A stretch of DNA of 64,000 bases from an uncultured Granulosicoccaceae bacterium (GTDB lineage: Bacteria; Pseudomonadota; Gammaproteobacteria; Granulosicoccales; Granulosicoccaceae): positions 1 through 64,000 of the forward strand of contig CALHCI010000157.1 of assembly GCA_937931165.1 (NCBI GenBank), given 5' to 3'. Made by a program: the position numbers and the translations under genes. This document shows, piece by piece, positions 45,687 through 55,042 of this stretch (the stretch's first letter is position 1; each line of letters begins with the position of its first letter). Below the pieces are notes generated by a model. That model was not told where the DNA came from, did not search any database, and saw nothing but the letters and a program-made list of their open reading frames with translations.

Positions 45687-45872
45687 CACGCGTCAGCAGC
45701 ATCACTGTTTAAGTGCAGTGACCCCGGCGTGGAAATTGCTCTAGCCTCCTCTGATCTAAACCGGCCCGCCAGTGGCTGGAGTGTATCTGACAAACGCTTG
45801 ACGGGGACTGTGTTGGCTGAAGTGACTTCCATTTGGAACAATAAAAAAACGCTACGGAGTGAATCCACTTCG

Positions 45873-46820
45873 ATGGTGGATATTGCGCGCGAGTCAATAC
45901 TCTCACAGTCAGCGGCGCTTGCCAGTATTGCCGGTGGGCTGGGCGATACCTTTGATGAAGCAATAAAGTTAATCGTTGCCTGTAGTGGACGGGTTATCGT
46001 CATTGGTATTGGTAAATCCGGCATTGTCGGTCAAAAAATTGCCGCAACACTGGCCTCGACCGGAACACCGGCGTTTTACATACACCCTTCTGAAGCGATA
46101 CACGGTGATCTTGGAATGATTACCCCCCAGGATGTCGTGATGCTTATTTCTAATTCCGGTGGTACGGAAGAAGTGGTCAAGTTGCTTCCATCGATCAAAT
46201 ACTTTGGTAACAAGATTATTGGTCTGGTCGGGCGCGAAGGTTCGAGTATCGGAGATTCCGCTGATGTCACACTGGTCCTTCCGGTAGAACGAGAGGTTTG
46301 CCCGCACAATCTGGCACCGACGACATCAACACTGGTCGCGATGGCGGTTGGTGATGCAATAGCGGTATCACTGATGAAAGCCAAGAATTTCGAACCGTCA
46401 GACTTTGCCAACTTTCATCCCGGTGGCATGCTCGGCAAAAGCCTGCATTCCCGGGTGCGTGATGTTATGCGCTCAACCGACCTGCCGTTATGCGGTCCGC
46501 AAGACAGCGTCTCGACTGCAGTGATGACCATGACCTCCTCGCGTCTGGGGCTGGTGATTGTGCATCGCGCGCATCAAGTGCTTGGTATATTTACTGATGG
46601 TGACTTGCGGCGCGCTATGTTGGCTGAAAACAGCGTGATGTCAGCACCGGTAGAAGAATATATGTCACCAACCCCGGTCTGTGTATCTGCCGATGATCTG
46701 ATTGTCGACGCTGAGTTATTAATGCGTGAACACAAAGTCAGAGCACTGGTGGTTGTTTCTTCACGCAATGATGAGAATCAGCGTATCTGCGGTGTGCTTG
46801 AAATATTTGGTGGCGATTGA
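45873..46820 (+). CDS. kpsF: Arabinose-5-phosphate isomerase, capsule type (KpsF)
   Basis: 315 residues from ATG 45873. A GTG at 45729 would add 48 residues not found in the family, but the long open frame means a longer form cannot be excluded. The SIS domain has 'VIVIGIGKSGIVGQKIAATLASTGTPAFY' blocks and 'ISNSGGTEEVV'; two CBS domains follow from about 'RVRDVM' on. It converts ribulose 5-phosphate to arabinose 5-phosphate, the first step to CMP-Kdo. Kdo primes group 2 capsules through KpsC and KpsS, both encoded at the end of this locus. Its stop overlaps the next ATG (TGATG). Confidence 0.88.
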   Translation: MVDIARESILSQSAALASIAGGLGDTFDEAIKLIVACSGRVIVIGIGKSGIVGQKIAATLASTGTPAFYIHPSEAIHGDLGMITPQDVVMLISNSGGTEEVVKLLPSIKYFGNKIIGLVGREGSSIGDSADVTLVLPVEREVCPHNLAPTTSTLVAMAVGDAIAVSLMKAKNFEPSDFANFHPGGMLGKSLHSRVRDVMRSTDLPLCGPQDSVSTAVMTMTSSRLGLVIVHRAHQVLGIFTDGDLRRAMLAENSVMSAPVEEYMSPTPVCVSADDLIVDAELLMREHKVRALVVVSSRNDENQRICGVLEIFGGD

Positions 46821-47185
46821 TGATTAACCTGTTGCGCCTCTTACTGTGTACGATTTTGATGTTGATAAGTGTTGCCTGTACACGCATGCCGGCAGACTAT
46901 GGTAACTCGGCAGTACGACCGGTGAGTGTCACCGCTGGCAGTACAGGTGTGATGGAGCTGATCGCCGGAGCGCGAATCGGGTTGCCACAGACTTTTGTTG
47001 ATCCGGGTACCGGACTGACCAGCACAGTGACTGTGGTGTCTGAGTACTTTTCTGCCAATGGCAGAAGTTGCCGGCGATACACACAACATATGTCGAATGC
47101 AGCTAACCCGGTTGACAGACTGAGTTGTAAAGATCAACGGAGTGGATGGCAGGATATTCCTGTTAGTCACATCGTTGATCAATAG
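46820..47185 (+). CDS. Small lipoprotein in the capsule locus
   Basis: 121 residues from ATG 46820, overlapping the kpsF stop in TGATG. A lipoprotein signal ends 'LISVAC' near residue 18. The remainder is beta-rich with 'GLTSTVTVVSEYFSANGRSCRRY', 'RLSC' and 'GWQDIP', resembling small surface-antigen lipoproteins (the 17-kDa/RT0821-like pattern) in its Cys and Trp positions. Role unknown; tight coupling to kpsF suggests a capsule-linked envelope function. Confidence 0.65.
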   Translation: MINLLRLLLCTILMLISVACTRMPADYGNSAVRPVSVTAGSTGVMELIAGARIGLPQTFVDPGTGLTSTVTVVSEYFSANGRSCRRYTQHMSNAANPVDRLSCKDQRSGWQDIPVSHIVDQ

Positions 47186-47261
47186 CATCTCTGGTGACTA
47201 TAACCATGTTTAGCTTGCACAAGGTGAATACGCTGGCCAGCCGGCAATACGCTCAGGCAGG

Positions 47262-48071
47262 TTGTTGACACACGTGGCTTCTCTGGCAGGGCAGGTCGAA
47301 AGAGATGGCGCATTCACTATTCAGTGTCGGGTACTGCATGCGTTAATTCTAAGAGATGTAAAAGGTCGTTTTGGGGGACGGCGGCTGGGGTTTATGTGGG
47401 CGTTGCTCGAGCCCTGCCTGTTTATCACTCTGTTTGTCGCTATGTTTCAACTGCTTGGTCGCACCAGTCAATCCGGTGTCGACGTGCCGTTGTTTTTTGT
47501 TACCGGAATTGCGCCCTTTTTGATGTTTCGTGATCTCTACGCTGCCATTGCGGGTGAGGCAAAAACAAACAATCCATTACTGATGTTTCCGCAGGTTTCT
47601 AAAACTGATCTGATATTTGCGTCGGTGATCGTTAATGTGCTGTTGTCGATTACCGTGTTTATTTTACTGCTTTGCGGTTGTTATGCGCTTGGGTATACCT
47701 TCCAGGTCTACGATCCGCTTGGCGTGCTGGTGACATTGGCTCTGTTGGTGGCACTGGGATTAGGATTGGGTTTGGTGATCGGCGCGTTAACCATCCGCTA
47801 CGAGTTCATTTCGTCAATCGCCCAGGCGGTACTTGGGCGCCCACTGTTTCTTTGTTCCGGGTTGTTTTTTACTGCTGACATTCTACCGCCTAAGGCTCGC
47901 GAATATGCGCTTTATAATCCGGTGTTACATTGCATTGAATCTATAAGATCAACAATGTTTGCGAGCTTTGACAGCCGTTACGTCGATCTTTCTTATGTGT
48001 TCAGCTTTGCTGTGATTATGATTGCGTTTGGATTGATGATGCTCAGCTTTTTTGACCGTCAACGCCGGTAG
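47262..48071 (+). CDS. kpsM: Capsule ABC transporter permease KpsM
   Basis: 269 residues from TTG 47262; GTG 47274 is an alternative start. Six membrane helices follow a short cytoplasmic N-terminus with 'LILRDVKGRFGGRRLGFMWALLEP', the conserved ABC-2 permease motif. 'IESIRSTMF' precedes the last helix. With KpsT it exports the lipid-linked capsular polysaccharide across the inner membrane. The kpsT gene starts 5 bases after its stop. Confidence 0.92.
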   Translation: MLTHVASLAGQVERDGAFTIQCRVLHALILRDVKGRFGGRRLGFMWALLEPCLFITLFVAMFQLLGRTSQSGVDVPLFFVTGIAPFLMFRDLYAAIAGEAKTNNPLLMFPQVSKTDLIFASVIVNVLLSITVFILLLCGCYALGYTFQVYDPLGVLVTLALLVALGLGLGLVIGALTIRYEFISSIAQAVLGRPLFLCSGLFFTADILPPKAREYALYNPVLHCIESIRSTMFASFDSRYVDLSYVFSFAVIMIAFGLMMLSFFDRQRR

Positions 48072-48076
48072 ATCCA

Positions 48077-48745
48077 TTGATTTCACTTGACGGAGTAACC
48101 AAGTCTTACGGGCTCGGCGATAAGCAGCACAAGGTACTTGATAACATCACGTTTACGTTTCCGTATCGGCAAAGTGTCGGGATTCTAGGTGCTAATGGTG
48201 CAGGGAAAAGCACGCTGATACGTATTATTGGTGGTGCTGAAAAGCCGGATAAAGGTAAGGTGATACGCACCAGTCGTCTGTCGTGGCCAATGGGTTATTC
48301 CGGTGGCTTTCAGCGAACACTAACAGGCAGGGAAAATGCTAGATTCGTCGCCCGAATTTACGGCGCCGATTTCCGCGAAGTCGAAAAAAACACGGTTGAG
48401 TTCTCCGAGCTCGGCAAGTACTTCGATCGTCCGCTGGAGACCTATTCCGCGGGCATGCGTTCCCGTTTTGCCATGGCAGTCAGTTATGCGCTGGATTTCG
48501 AATACTACCTGGTAGACGAGGCGCTGGAGACAGGTGATGCCCGGCTGAAAGAAAAATTCAGACAGGTATTTAAAGAAAGACGGCTGACATCGTCCGTCAT
48601 TCTGGTGTCGCACAACGAGCAGACAATCAGAAAAAACTGTGACGTTGCCGCCGTTCTTTTTGAGGGCAAGCTACACTTTTATGAAAACCTTGATGATGCG
48701 TTCTTAATGTATCGAAAAATAATTTTTACCGAGCGCGCTGCATGA
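48077..48745 (+). CDS. kpsT: Capsule ABC transporter ATPase KpsT
   Basis: 222 residues from TTG 48077. Walker A GANGAGKST is at 38-46, a signature-like 'YSAGMRSRFAMAVSYAL' follows and Walker B is 'YYLVDEAL'. The 'SAGM' variant of LSGGQ and the short length are typical of KpsT and Wzt-type polysaccharide ATPases. It drives KpsM. Its stop overlaps the kpsE ATG in ATGA. Confidence 0.93.
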   Translation: MISLDGVTKSYGLGDKQHKVLDNITFTFPYRQSVGILGANGAGKSTLIRIIGGAEKPDKGKVIRTSRLSWPMGYSGGFQRTLTGRENARFVARIYGADFREVEKNTVEFSELGKYFDRPLETYSAGMRSRFAMAVSYALDFEYYLVDEALETGDARLKEKFRQVFKERRLTSSVILVSHNEQTIRKNCDVAAVLFEGKLHFYENLDDAFLMYRKIIFTERAA

Positions 48746-49830
48746 ATCCGATTGCATTAAGAGTGCTTTGCGCGGCAATGATTCCTGTGCTGATCGCGGC
48801 GATCTATTTTGGACTGATATCGTCTGACCGGTACGTGTCAGAGTCGAGCGTTGTGATTAGAAGCGGTGCCCAACCCGCTGGTGGCATATCACTCGGTGGT
48901 CTATTGCCTCTGTCCGGCTCTAATGGACAGGATGTCGTGGTGGTGGCCGACTATATTCTGTCAATGGAAATGATACTTCACCTGGATCAGAAACTCGATC
49001 TCGTTGAGCACTACAGTGATGGTTCAATTGACTATTTTTCGCGGTTTGATGCTGACAGCAGTGTCGAGGAATTTCATCTGTATATGCAGAATATGATCAC
49101 AGTGGTGTATGAAGAGACCACAGAGATTATTTCTATTACGGTCCGTGCGTTCAATCCGGACATCGCCTATGCAATCAATCAGGAAGTCATCGGACAAAGC
49201 GAAAATCTGATCAACAAGCTTTCTGATCGAATAGTTGAAGATACGCTCGGTACGGCACGTAATGAAGTGCAACTTGCACTGGACAATGCCAAGAATATCA
49301 GTGCCCGCTTATCACGCTTTGCGACTGATAACGACTCGTTTGATCCTGGTGTTGAAACCAGTTCAATTTTTAATGTTATTGGCTCACTGGAAGCAAAGCT
49401 CGCTGAAGCTCGTGCGTTGTTCGCAGAAAAGTCCGCCTATTTGCGGGAGTCATCAGCCGAGATGCGGGCGATTAGAAATCGTATTGAAGGACTCAAAACC
49501 CAACTTGCCCGTGAGAGAAGCAAGCTGACTGAACCGAGTGATCAGGGTATGGGGCAGTTATTGGAAGATTACAAGCCACTACTTGTCGAAGAAGAGCTTG
49601 CCAGGCAGCGCTATGCTTCTGCACTTCTCGCTCTTGAGGCGGCGCGGGCTGACTCTCAACAGAAAAAGCAGTACCTGGCGATGTTTGTTCGCCCAAATTT
49701 ACCCACATCGTCTACTGAACCCAGTCGATTTATCGATGCCGTCAGTGCCATATTAATGAGCCTCTTGCTATACGCGATCTTTGCGTTGTGCCGGGCTGCT
49801 GTCAGGGAGCACATAGACTTTGCAAGTTAA
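48742..49830 (+). CDS. kpsE: Capsule export inner-membrane/periplasmic protein KpsE (BexC/CtrB family)
   Basis: 362 residues. Membrane helices near 5-25 and near the C-terminus (about 330-352) bracket a periplasmic coiled-coil domain. The N-terminal block 'SDRYVSESSVVIRS' is typical of polysaccharide co-polymerase-like export proteins. It links KpsMT in the inner membrane to KpsD. Start ATGA overlap with kpsT, and its end overlaps the kpsD start. Confidence 0.9.
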   Translation: MNPIALRVLCAAMIPVLIAAIYFGLISSDRYVSESSVVIRSGAQPAGGISLGGLLPLSGSNGQDVVVVADYILSMEMILHLDQKLDLVEHYSDGSIDYFSRFDADSSVEEFHLYMQNMITVVYEETTEIISITVRAFNPDIAYAINQEVIGQSENLINKLSDRIVEDTLGTARNEVQLALDNAKNISARLSRFATDNDSFDPGVETSSIFNVIGSLEAKLAEARALFAEKSAYLRESSAEMRAIRNRIEGLKTQLARERSKLTEPSDQGMGQLLEDYKPLLVEEELARQRYASALLALEAARADSQQKKQYLAMFVRPNLPTSSTEPSRFIDAVSAILMSLLLYAIFALCRAAVREHIDFAS

Positions 49831-51493
49831 CAAAACCCTATTTTTTTCGATGTGTCGGCTATACGCGATTGTGGCTTTCGTGGTTGCATTCTCCATGTCT
49901 GCACATGCGCAGCCACTGACTTCAGTAGAGGTGGCAGTTGATGAGCGTGAGCAGCGCACCAGCCTGCTGGAGGCCGAAACCGGCAGTCAGATTGATCAAA
50001 TCAGAGGGGCTTTGAAGCCGTTCGGTCACTCTTTATTTACCGGTGGATTTGGCGTATCCGAAAATGACGGACTTAACGGCGATTATATTGTAACCACTGG
50101 TGATCGTATCTCTGTGCGCATCTGGGGGGCAATCGCGTTTGAGTCGGTACAGGTTGTCGATACTCAGGGAAATATATTTATTCCCGATGTCGGTCCGGTA
50201 AAGCTTGGTGGTGTACCGAATAAATCCATTAACAGGGTAGTCAAGAATGCTATTGCGCGGGTTTATACACGTGATGTAGAGGTGTATACCAACCTGCTGA
50301 CTGCACAAACGGCCAACGTTTATGTCACCGGGTTTGTCAATAAGCCGGGCAAATACTCAGGTATGCCGACAAGCTCGGTGCTGCATTTTATCGACAAAGC
50401 GGGCGGTATTGATGACAGGAGCGGGAGTTTCAGGAATATTGAAGTAGTCAGAAATAAAAAAACCATTGCGACAATCGACCTTTATCAGTTTATTCAGAGT
50501 GGTGAAATTACGGACGTTGTGTTCAAAGATGGTGACGCCATCGTGATCAAACCGCTGATGAACACGGTCTATGTTCAGGGTGATGTTGCTAAACCTTATC
50601 GATATGAATTTACCGACAGTGGTTTGAGTGCTGACAGCATCATCGCGCTGGCCTCTCCCGGTCCCGGGGTAACGCATGCGGCTATCAGTACCATTCGTGG
50701 TGGCGAGAGTGTGTTTGATTATGTGACCTTGAGTCAGTTGCGTGAGGTACGTATCGGGAACGGTGACGTCATTACTTTTAAATCTGATTTAAGTGAAAAG
50801 AACATCACTATAAATATCAGTGGTATGCACAATGGGCCATCAGCGTTGACAGTCAGTCGCCGCGCAACGCTCAGACAAGTACTGGATTTAATTGAAGTCG
50901 ATCCGGAGCTTAGCGCGTATCAGCGTATCTACATGCAGCGCAAGAGTATTGCCGGTCGTCAGAAATCATCGATTGAAGAAAGTCTGCGCAGACTGGAGGC
51001 GGAGTTCCTGACCGCGTCATCCAGTACCGACAGTGAGTCACGTATCCGTGCCCAGGAAGCGCAGCTTATTTCTGATTTCGTCAACAAGATGACGCATGTT
51101 GAGCCACAAGGCACACTGGTGGTTGTGCAGCAAGGGGCAATCGCAGACATTGCACTTGAGAATGACGACACTATTGTCATCCCGCGCGTATCACCCACTG
51201 TGCTGGTCACTGGTGAAGTTCGGTTACCACGTGCCTTTTTGTGGCAGGCGGGCGGTAAACCGTCGGACTACATTGCTCAGGCCGGCGGGTTCTCGAATAA
51301 CGCAAATCGGAACCTGGTGTTGCTAGTCAAGCAAGATGGCCGTGTGATTGAAGCGACCAATGCTCGCGTTGAAGCGGGTGACGAGCTGATTATTCTGCCG
51401 AAAGCGCCAACCAAGAATCTGCAGCTGGCCACCAGTATTACCGACATCCTCTACAAAATTGCGGTTGCAACGTCGGTCGCACTGAAGCTTTAG
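49820..51493 (+). CDS. kpsD: Capsule export periplasmic/outer-membrane protein KpsD
   Basis: 557 residues from TTG 49820, which has GGGAG about 10 bases upstream and overlaps kpsE by 11 bases; ATG 49850 is the alternative and would directly begin the signal peptide (cleavage near 'SAHAQ'). The poly-export domain has 'YIVTTGDRISVRIWGAI' and 'DTQGNIFIPDVGPVKLGG'. SLBB-type repeats follow: 'VYVTGFVNKPGKY', 'VYVQGDVAKPYRY' and 'VLVTGEVRLPRAFLW'. It is the channel subunit for capsule across the periplasm and outer membrane. Length matches KpsD of E. coli. Confidence 0.92.
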   Translation: MQVNKTLFFSMCRLYAIVAFVVAFSMSAHAQPLTSVEVAVDEREQRTSLLEAETGSQIDQIRGALKPFGHSLFTGGFGVSENDGLNGDYIVTTGDRISVRIWGAIAFESVQVVDTQGNIFIPDVGPVKLGGVPNKSINRVVKNAIARVYTRDVEVYTNLLTAQTANVYVTGFVNKPGKYSGMPTSSVLHFIDKAGGIDDRSGSFRNIEVVRNKKTIATIDLYQFIQSGEITDVVFKDGDAIVIKPLMNTVYVQGDVAKPYRYEFTDSGLSADSIIALASPGPGVTHAAISTIRGGESVFDYVTLSQLREVRIGNGDVITFKSDLSEKNITINISGMHNGPSALTVSRRATLRQVLDLIEVDPELSAYQRIYMQRKSIAGRQKSSIEESLRRLEAEFLTASSSTDSESRIRAQEAQLISDFVNKMTHVEPQGTLVVVQQGAIADIALENDDTIVIPRVSPTVLVTGEVRLPRAFLWQAGGKPSDYIAQAGGFSNNANRNLVLLVKQDGRVIEATNARVEAGDELIILPKAPTKNLQLATSITDILYKIAVATSVALKL

Positions 51494-51753
51494 CAGTAGC
51501 AGAAACAGACGCCTCCCCATTGCGGCATATAAATGTCGCTAATCGATAACGAAACACTCAAGAACACTGTTTTTGCCAAATCAAACCATGTCTGGCGGCA
51601 AGGAGATTGCGAGGTATCTCACGGCGCCTGCCCGAGGTGAGAAGCAAGCGGGCGTGACGTCAGGATCCGGCAGGAGCGTGTGTTCTCGCATTTCCGGTAG
51701 AACTAAAACAGGACTTTTCCACGGTTATCGTTGGAGTGGGTGATTGCTGCGAC

Positions 51754-54048
51754 ATGAGCCATATCGCGTCAAATATAAAAAAAATAAAGCACGTGCTGGT
51801 GCCATTTACGCGCTTTAGACCAAATCTTAAGCCCGTTAACGATGTGCAGGAAACGCACAAGGCGAATACAGGCACCTGGACATCGACCGGGGATGATCCT
51901 CAGTTTCTCATTGAATTTCCGAGACGTGGTCTGATTGCCAGTTGGTACATGATCTCGTTCGATATCGATTCCAGTAATGTTTGCGATGAGGCGAAACTGT
52001 ATGTTAATAACGGCAATGGTGTAGACGAAGCAGACGCGATCAAGATTCCCTATCAGTCGCGCAAAACAGCAAAACGACTGGTAAAAATATCACGACAAGC
52101 CAAAAGTCTGCGGTTCGACCCGCAAAGCTGCCAGGGTGAGTTTCACGTTCGTGAGTTCAGTGCTACTCCGGTTTCGTTTTCTTTTGCAGAAAAGAGAATG
52201 CTGACCAAACTGATGAACAAGCGTGCGTCGAAAGAAAATAACTCGTTAGACGGTATAAAATCATCTCTGCTAAGTCAGGCAAATAAAACGGGGCAGTCTT
52301 ATCAGAGCATGCTTGAGCAAAACTATTCGGCATTGTTCTCGTCTACTCAACGAAATCTCAACTACAACGAATGGATAGCAAAACACGAGGCCGGCACCCT
52401 TCCTTCTGAACAGGCGGTAAGCGACCTCGCTGCCGTTGAGAATCCGGTAGTTATCTCTGTGATAATGCCTGCTTTTAATAGTGACCTGAGATTGCTGAGC
52501 GAAGCGATCCAGTCTGTTGTCGATCAAAGTTACCCACACTGGCAACTGTGTATCTCAGATGGTGGTTCTGAGTCTGCAGACGTGGTGGAAACGATTAGTC
52601 GTTGGGTGCAGAGCGATACACGTATCAATGCAACCTTTCAAGCCGGGCAAACAGCAATTGCACCTAACACCAATGCAGCGATCGAAAACGCCAGCGGTGA
52701 TTTTTGTGTGTTTCTCGATCACGATGATCTGCTTGCACAACACGCTCTGTATGAGATAGCAAGATGCGTTTCAGAAAACAATGACCTTAAACTGATTTAT
52801 TCAGATGAAGATAAACTGAATGATACCGGACAGCGACTGGATCCTCACTTTAAGCCGGACTGGAATCCTGATTTGTTACTGTCCCAGAACTATATCTGTC
52901 ATCTGGTAGCCATTGATCGTGGCGTGCTGGAAAAAACAGGTGGCTGCAGAGCAGGGTATGAAGGCGCTCAGGATCATGATCTGTTATTGCGAGTGATGAG
53001 TGAAATCACTGCTGATGAGGTCAGGCATATACCAAAAATACTTTATCACTGGCGCATGGCTGAGGGTTCTACGGCCGCTGCCGCGTCAGCCAAGTCGTAT
53101 TCAACGAATAGCGGTGTTGCGGCAGTTCAGGATTATTTACACAGCGTGGACGCGAATGCCACGGTAGAGTCCGGAAAGTACCCGAACACCTACCGGGTGT
53201 GCTGGACCCTGCCGGAATCAAAGCCGCTGGTCAGTATTATAATCCCTACAAGAGACCGACTTGGGATACTGTCCCAGTGTGTTAGCAGTTTACTTACACG
53301 CACGACTTACCAGAACTTTGAAATCATTGTTGTTGACAATGAATCGGTCGAACCGGAAACGCATACGTATTTTGAAGAAATTCGGCAGCACCCTCAAGTC
53401 AGAGTGATTCGCTACAGTGGGGTGTTCAATTTTTCCGCAATAAATAACTTCGCTGTCGAACACGCACACGGTAGTGTAATCACGATGATGAACAATGACA
53501 TTGAAGTGATTAGCGAAGACTGGCTGAGTGAGATGGTTGGTCATGTGCTTCGGCCGTCAGTCGGTTGTGTTGGTGCAAAACTGTTGTACAAAAATAATAT
53601 GGTTCAACATGCGGGTGTCATTCTTGGTATTGGCGGTGTGGCAGGGCATGCGCACAAATATTTCGATTCAGAATCTGCCGGATACTTTTCAAGGCTGCAT
53701 CTGACACAGAATATGTCGGCAGTGACTGCAGCATGCCTGACGGTAGAAAAACAGACCTATCTTGATGCCGGAGGGCTTAACGAGAGTGATCTGAAAGTGG
53801 CCTTTAACGATGTGGATTTTTGTCTGCGTGTCGGGGCATTAGGGTTGCGTAACGTATGGTCACCCTATGCGCTGTTGTATCATCATGAGTCAATAAGTCG
53901 CGGGCATGAAGATACGTCCGAGAAAAAGACGCGTTTTGACAATGAGGCCATTTACATGCAGCAACGCTGGGGTACGCAGTTACTGGAAGACCCTGCGTAT
54001 AATCGCAATCTGACCTTAGTGCATGAAGACTTTTCTCTGGCGGCGTAG
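51754..54048 (+). CDS. Bifunctional GT2 glycosyltransferase (two GT-A domains)
   Basis: 764 residues from ATG 51754 (a GTG at 51736 is alternative). After about 200 N-terminal residues of unknown fold come two GT2 domains. The first is near 'VISVIMPAFNSDLRLLSEAI', with 'DHDDLL' and 'YSDEDKL'; the second is near 'VSIIIPTRDRLGILSQCV', with 'VVDNES', 'MNNDIEV' and 'NDVDFCLRVGALG'. This tandem arrangement is common in O-antigen and capsule synthesis proteins, where each domain adds one sugar. It follows kpsD after a 260-base gap. Sugar specificity is unknown. Confidence 0.85.
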   Translation: MSHIASNIKKIKHVLVPFTRFRPNLKPVNDVQETHKANTGTWTSTGDDPQFLIEFPRRGLIASWYMISFDIDSSNVCDEAKLYVNNGNGVDEADAIKIPYQSRKTAKRLVKISRQAKSLRFDPQSCQGEFHVREFSATPVSFSFAEKRMLTKLMNKRASKENNSLDGIKSSLLSQANKTGQSYQSMLEQNYSALFSSTQRNLNYNEWIAKHEAGTLPSEQAVSDLAAVENPVVISVIMPAFNSDLRLLSEAIQSVVDQSYPHWQLCISDGGSESADVVETISRWVQSDTRINATFQAGQTAIAPNTNAAIENASGDFCVFLDHDDLLAQHALYEIARCVSENNDLKLIYSDEDKLNDTGQRLDPHFKPDWNPDLLLSQNYICHLVAIDRGVLEKTGGCRAGYEGAQDHDLLLRVMSEITADEVRHIPKILYHWRMAEGSTAAAASAKSYSTNSGVAAVQDYLHSVDANATVESGKYPNTYRVCWTLPESKPLVSIIIPTRDRLGILSQCVSSLLTRTTYQNFEIIVVDNESVEPETHTYFEEIRQHPQVRVIRYSGVFNFSAINNFAVEHAHGSVITMMNNDIEVISEDWLSEMVGHVLRPSVGCVGAKLLYKNNMVQHAGVILGIGGVAGHAHKYFDSESAGYFSRLHLTQNMSAVTAACLTVEKQTYLDAGGLNESDLKVAFNDVDFCLRVGALGLRNVWSPYALLYHHESISRGHEDTSEKKTRFDNEAIYMQQRWGTQLLEDPAYNRNLTLVHEDFSLAA

Positions 54049-54060
54049 CGGATAGCATTG

Positions 54061-55029
54061 ATGCAATTTCCTATAATCTATCTGCATATTCCAAAAACCG
54101 CAGGCACCAGTTTCCGGCTGAGCGCGGAACAATACTTTGGCCCGAACCAGGTGCTGAATGATTATGGGGAAAAATCACCAAGTACCTCTGATGACATTCG
54201 TAACTCGGTTTATGACGGCAACGATATCAAGGCATTGCGGGCGACCGGATTGCAAAAAAATTTCCTGACCGGTCATTTCTCGCTCGCCAAGTATCGGGAA
54301 ATTTTTCCAGACTCTCCGGTAGTGACGTTCCTGCGCAATCCGGTTGATCGGGTTATTTCTGAATACATTCACTTTTCCTCTCACTACAACTTTGAAGGAT
54401 CTCTGCGCGATTTTTACGCTAAAGCGCATTTTCAGAATCGCCAGGCGCATGCGCTGTCTGGTGCATTGCCGACAGATCTCGACTACTTCGGAATCACTGA
54501 GGAATACGAAAAGAGTTTACAGGTGTTCAACCAGCGTTATGACACCAATTTTCCGATGGCCAAGCTTAATACCGGACGTTATTCGGGGGGTGCACAAGAG
54601 CTTGCCAGTGTGGAAGAAATCGATGAAATAAAAGCTCTGAATCAGGACGACATTGAACTCTATGAATACGCATTAGCGAATTTCGCTGCTCAAAAAACGA
54701 CACTGTGCCGGCCGTTGAAAACGACCAAACGCTACTGCGGTATTGTCGGCGGTATCAACAATGTTGAGTTGTTTGGCTGGACAGTTGATCGTGAATCCAA
54801 TCAACCTGCTGAAATCGCCATAGCCGTTAATGGAGAAATACGCCACCAACAACTCGCTGATGTTTATCGTGAAGACCTCATGCGTAAGGGCTACCATATT
54901 GACGGTACCTGCGGTTTTAAGGTGCCGGTGGGCAAACTTGGTGTGGTAGTGCCCGGGGATCGGATTTCTGTAAAAACGCAGGATGGAAAATTCGAACTGA
55001 CCAATAGTCCGTTAGTTTATAACGGGTAG
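54061..55029 (+). CDS. Sulfotransferase with C-terminal beta-sandwich-like domain
   Basis: 322 residues from ATG 54061 (a TTG three bases upstream is possible). The N-terminal part has the PAPS 5'-phosphosulfate loop 'HIPKTAGTS' (PKTAGTS at 11-17) and the 3'-phosphate motif 'LRNPVDRVISEY' at 91-102, typical of carbohydrate sulfotransferases. The last 100 residues (from about 'YCGIVGGINNVELFGW') form a different beta-rich domain with 'GFKVPVG', which may bind glycan or partner proteins. It probably sulfates the capsule sugar in the cytoplasm. It starts 12 bases after the GT2 gene's stop. Confidence 0.82.
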   Translation: MQFPIIYLHIPKTAGTSFRLSAEQYFGPNQVLNDYGEKSPSTSDDIRNSVYDGNDIKALRATGLQKNFLTGHFSLAKYREIFPDSPVVTFLRNPVDRVISEYIHFSSHYNFEGSLRDFYAKAHFQNRQAHALSGALPTDLDYFGITEEYEKSLQVFNQRYDTNFPMAKLNTGRYSGGAQELASVEEIDEIKALNQDDIELYEYALANFAAQKTTLCRPLKTTKRYCGIVGGINNVELFGWTVDRESNQPAEIAIAVNGEIRHQQLADVYREDLMRKGYHIDGTCGFKVPVGKLGVVVPGDRISVKTQDGKFELTNSPLVYNG

Positions 55030-55042
55030 CGGGGGTTCTTCC

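Noticed and set aside
45729-45872. 48-residue N-terminal extension of KpsF
   Set aside because: Not found in the KpsF/KdsD family as I know it; ATG 45873 fits the usual N-terminus, though the frame stays open.
51494-51753. JUMPStart/ops-like element before the GT2 gene
   Set aside because: GGCGGCAAGGAG near 51595 does not match the GGCGGTAG-type ops core closely enough.
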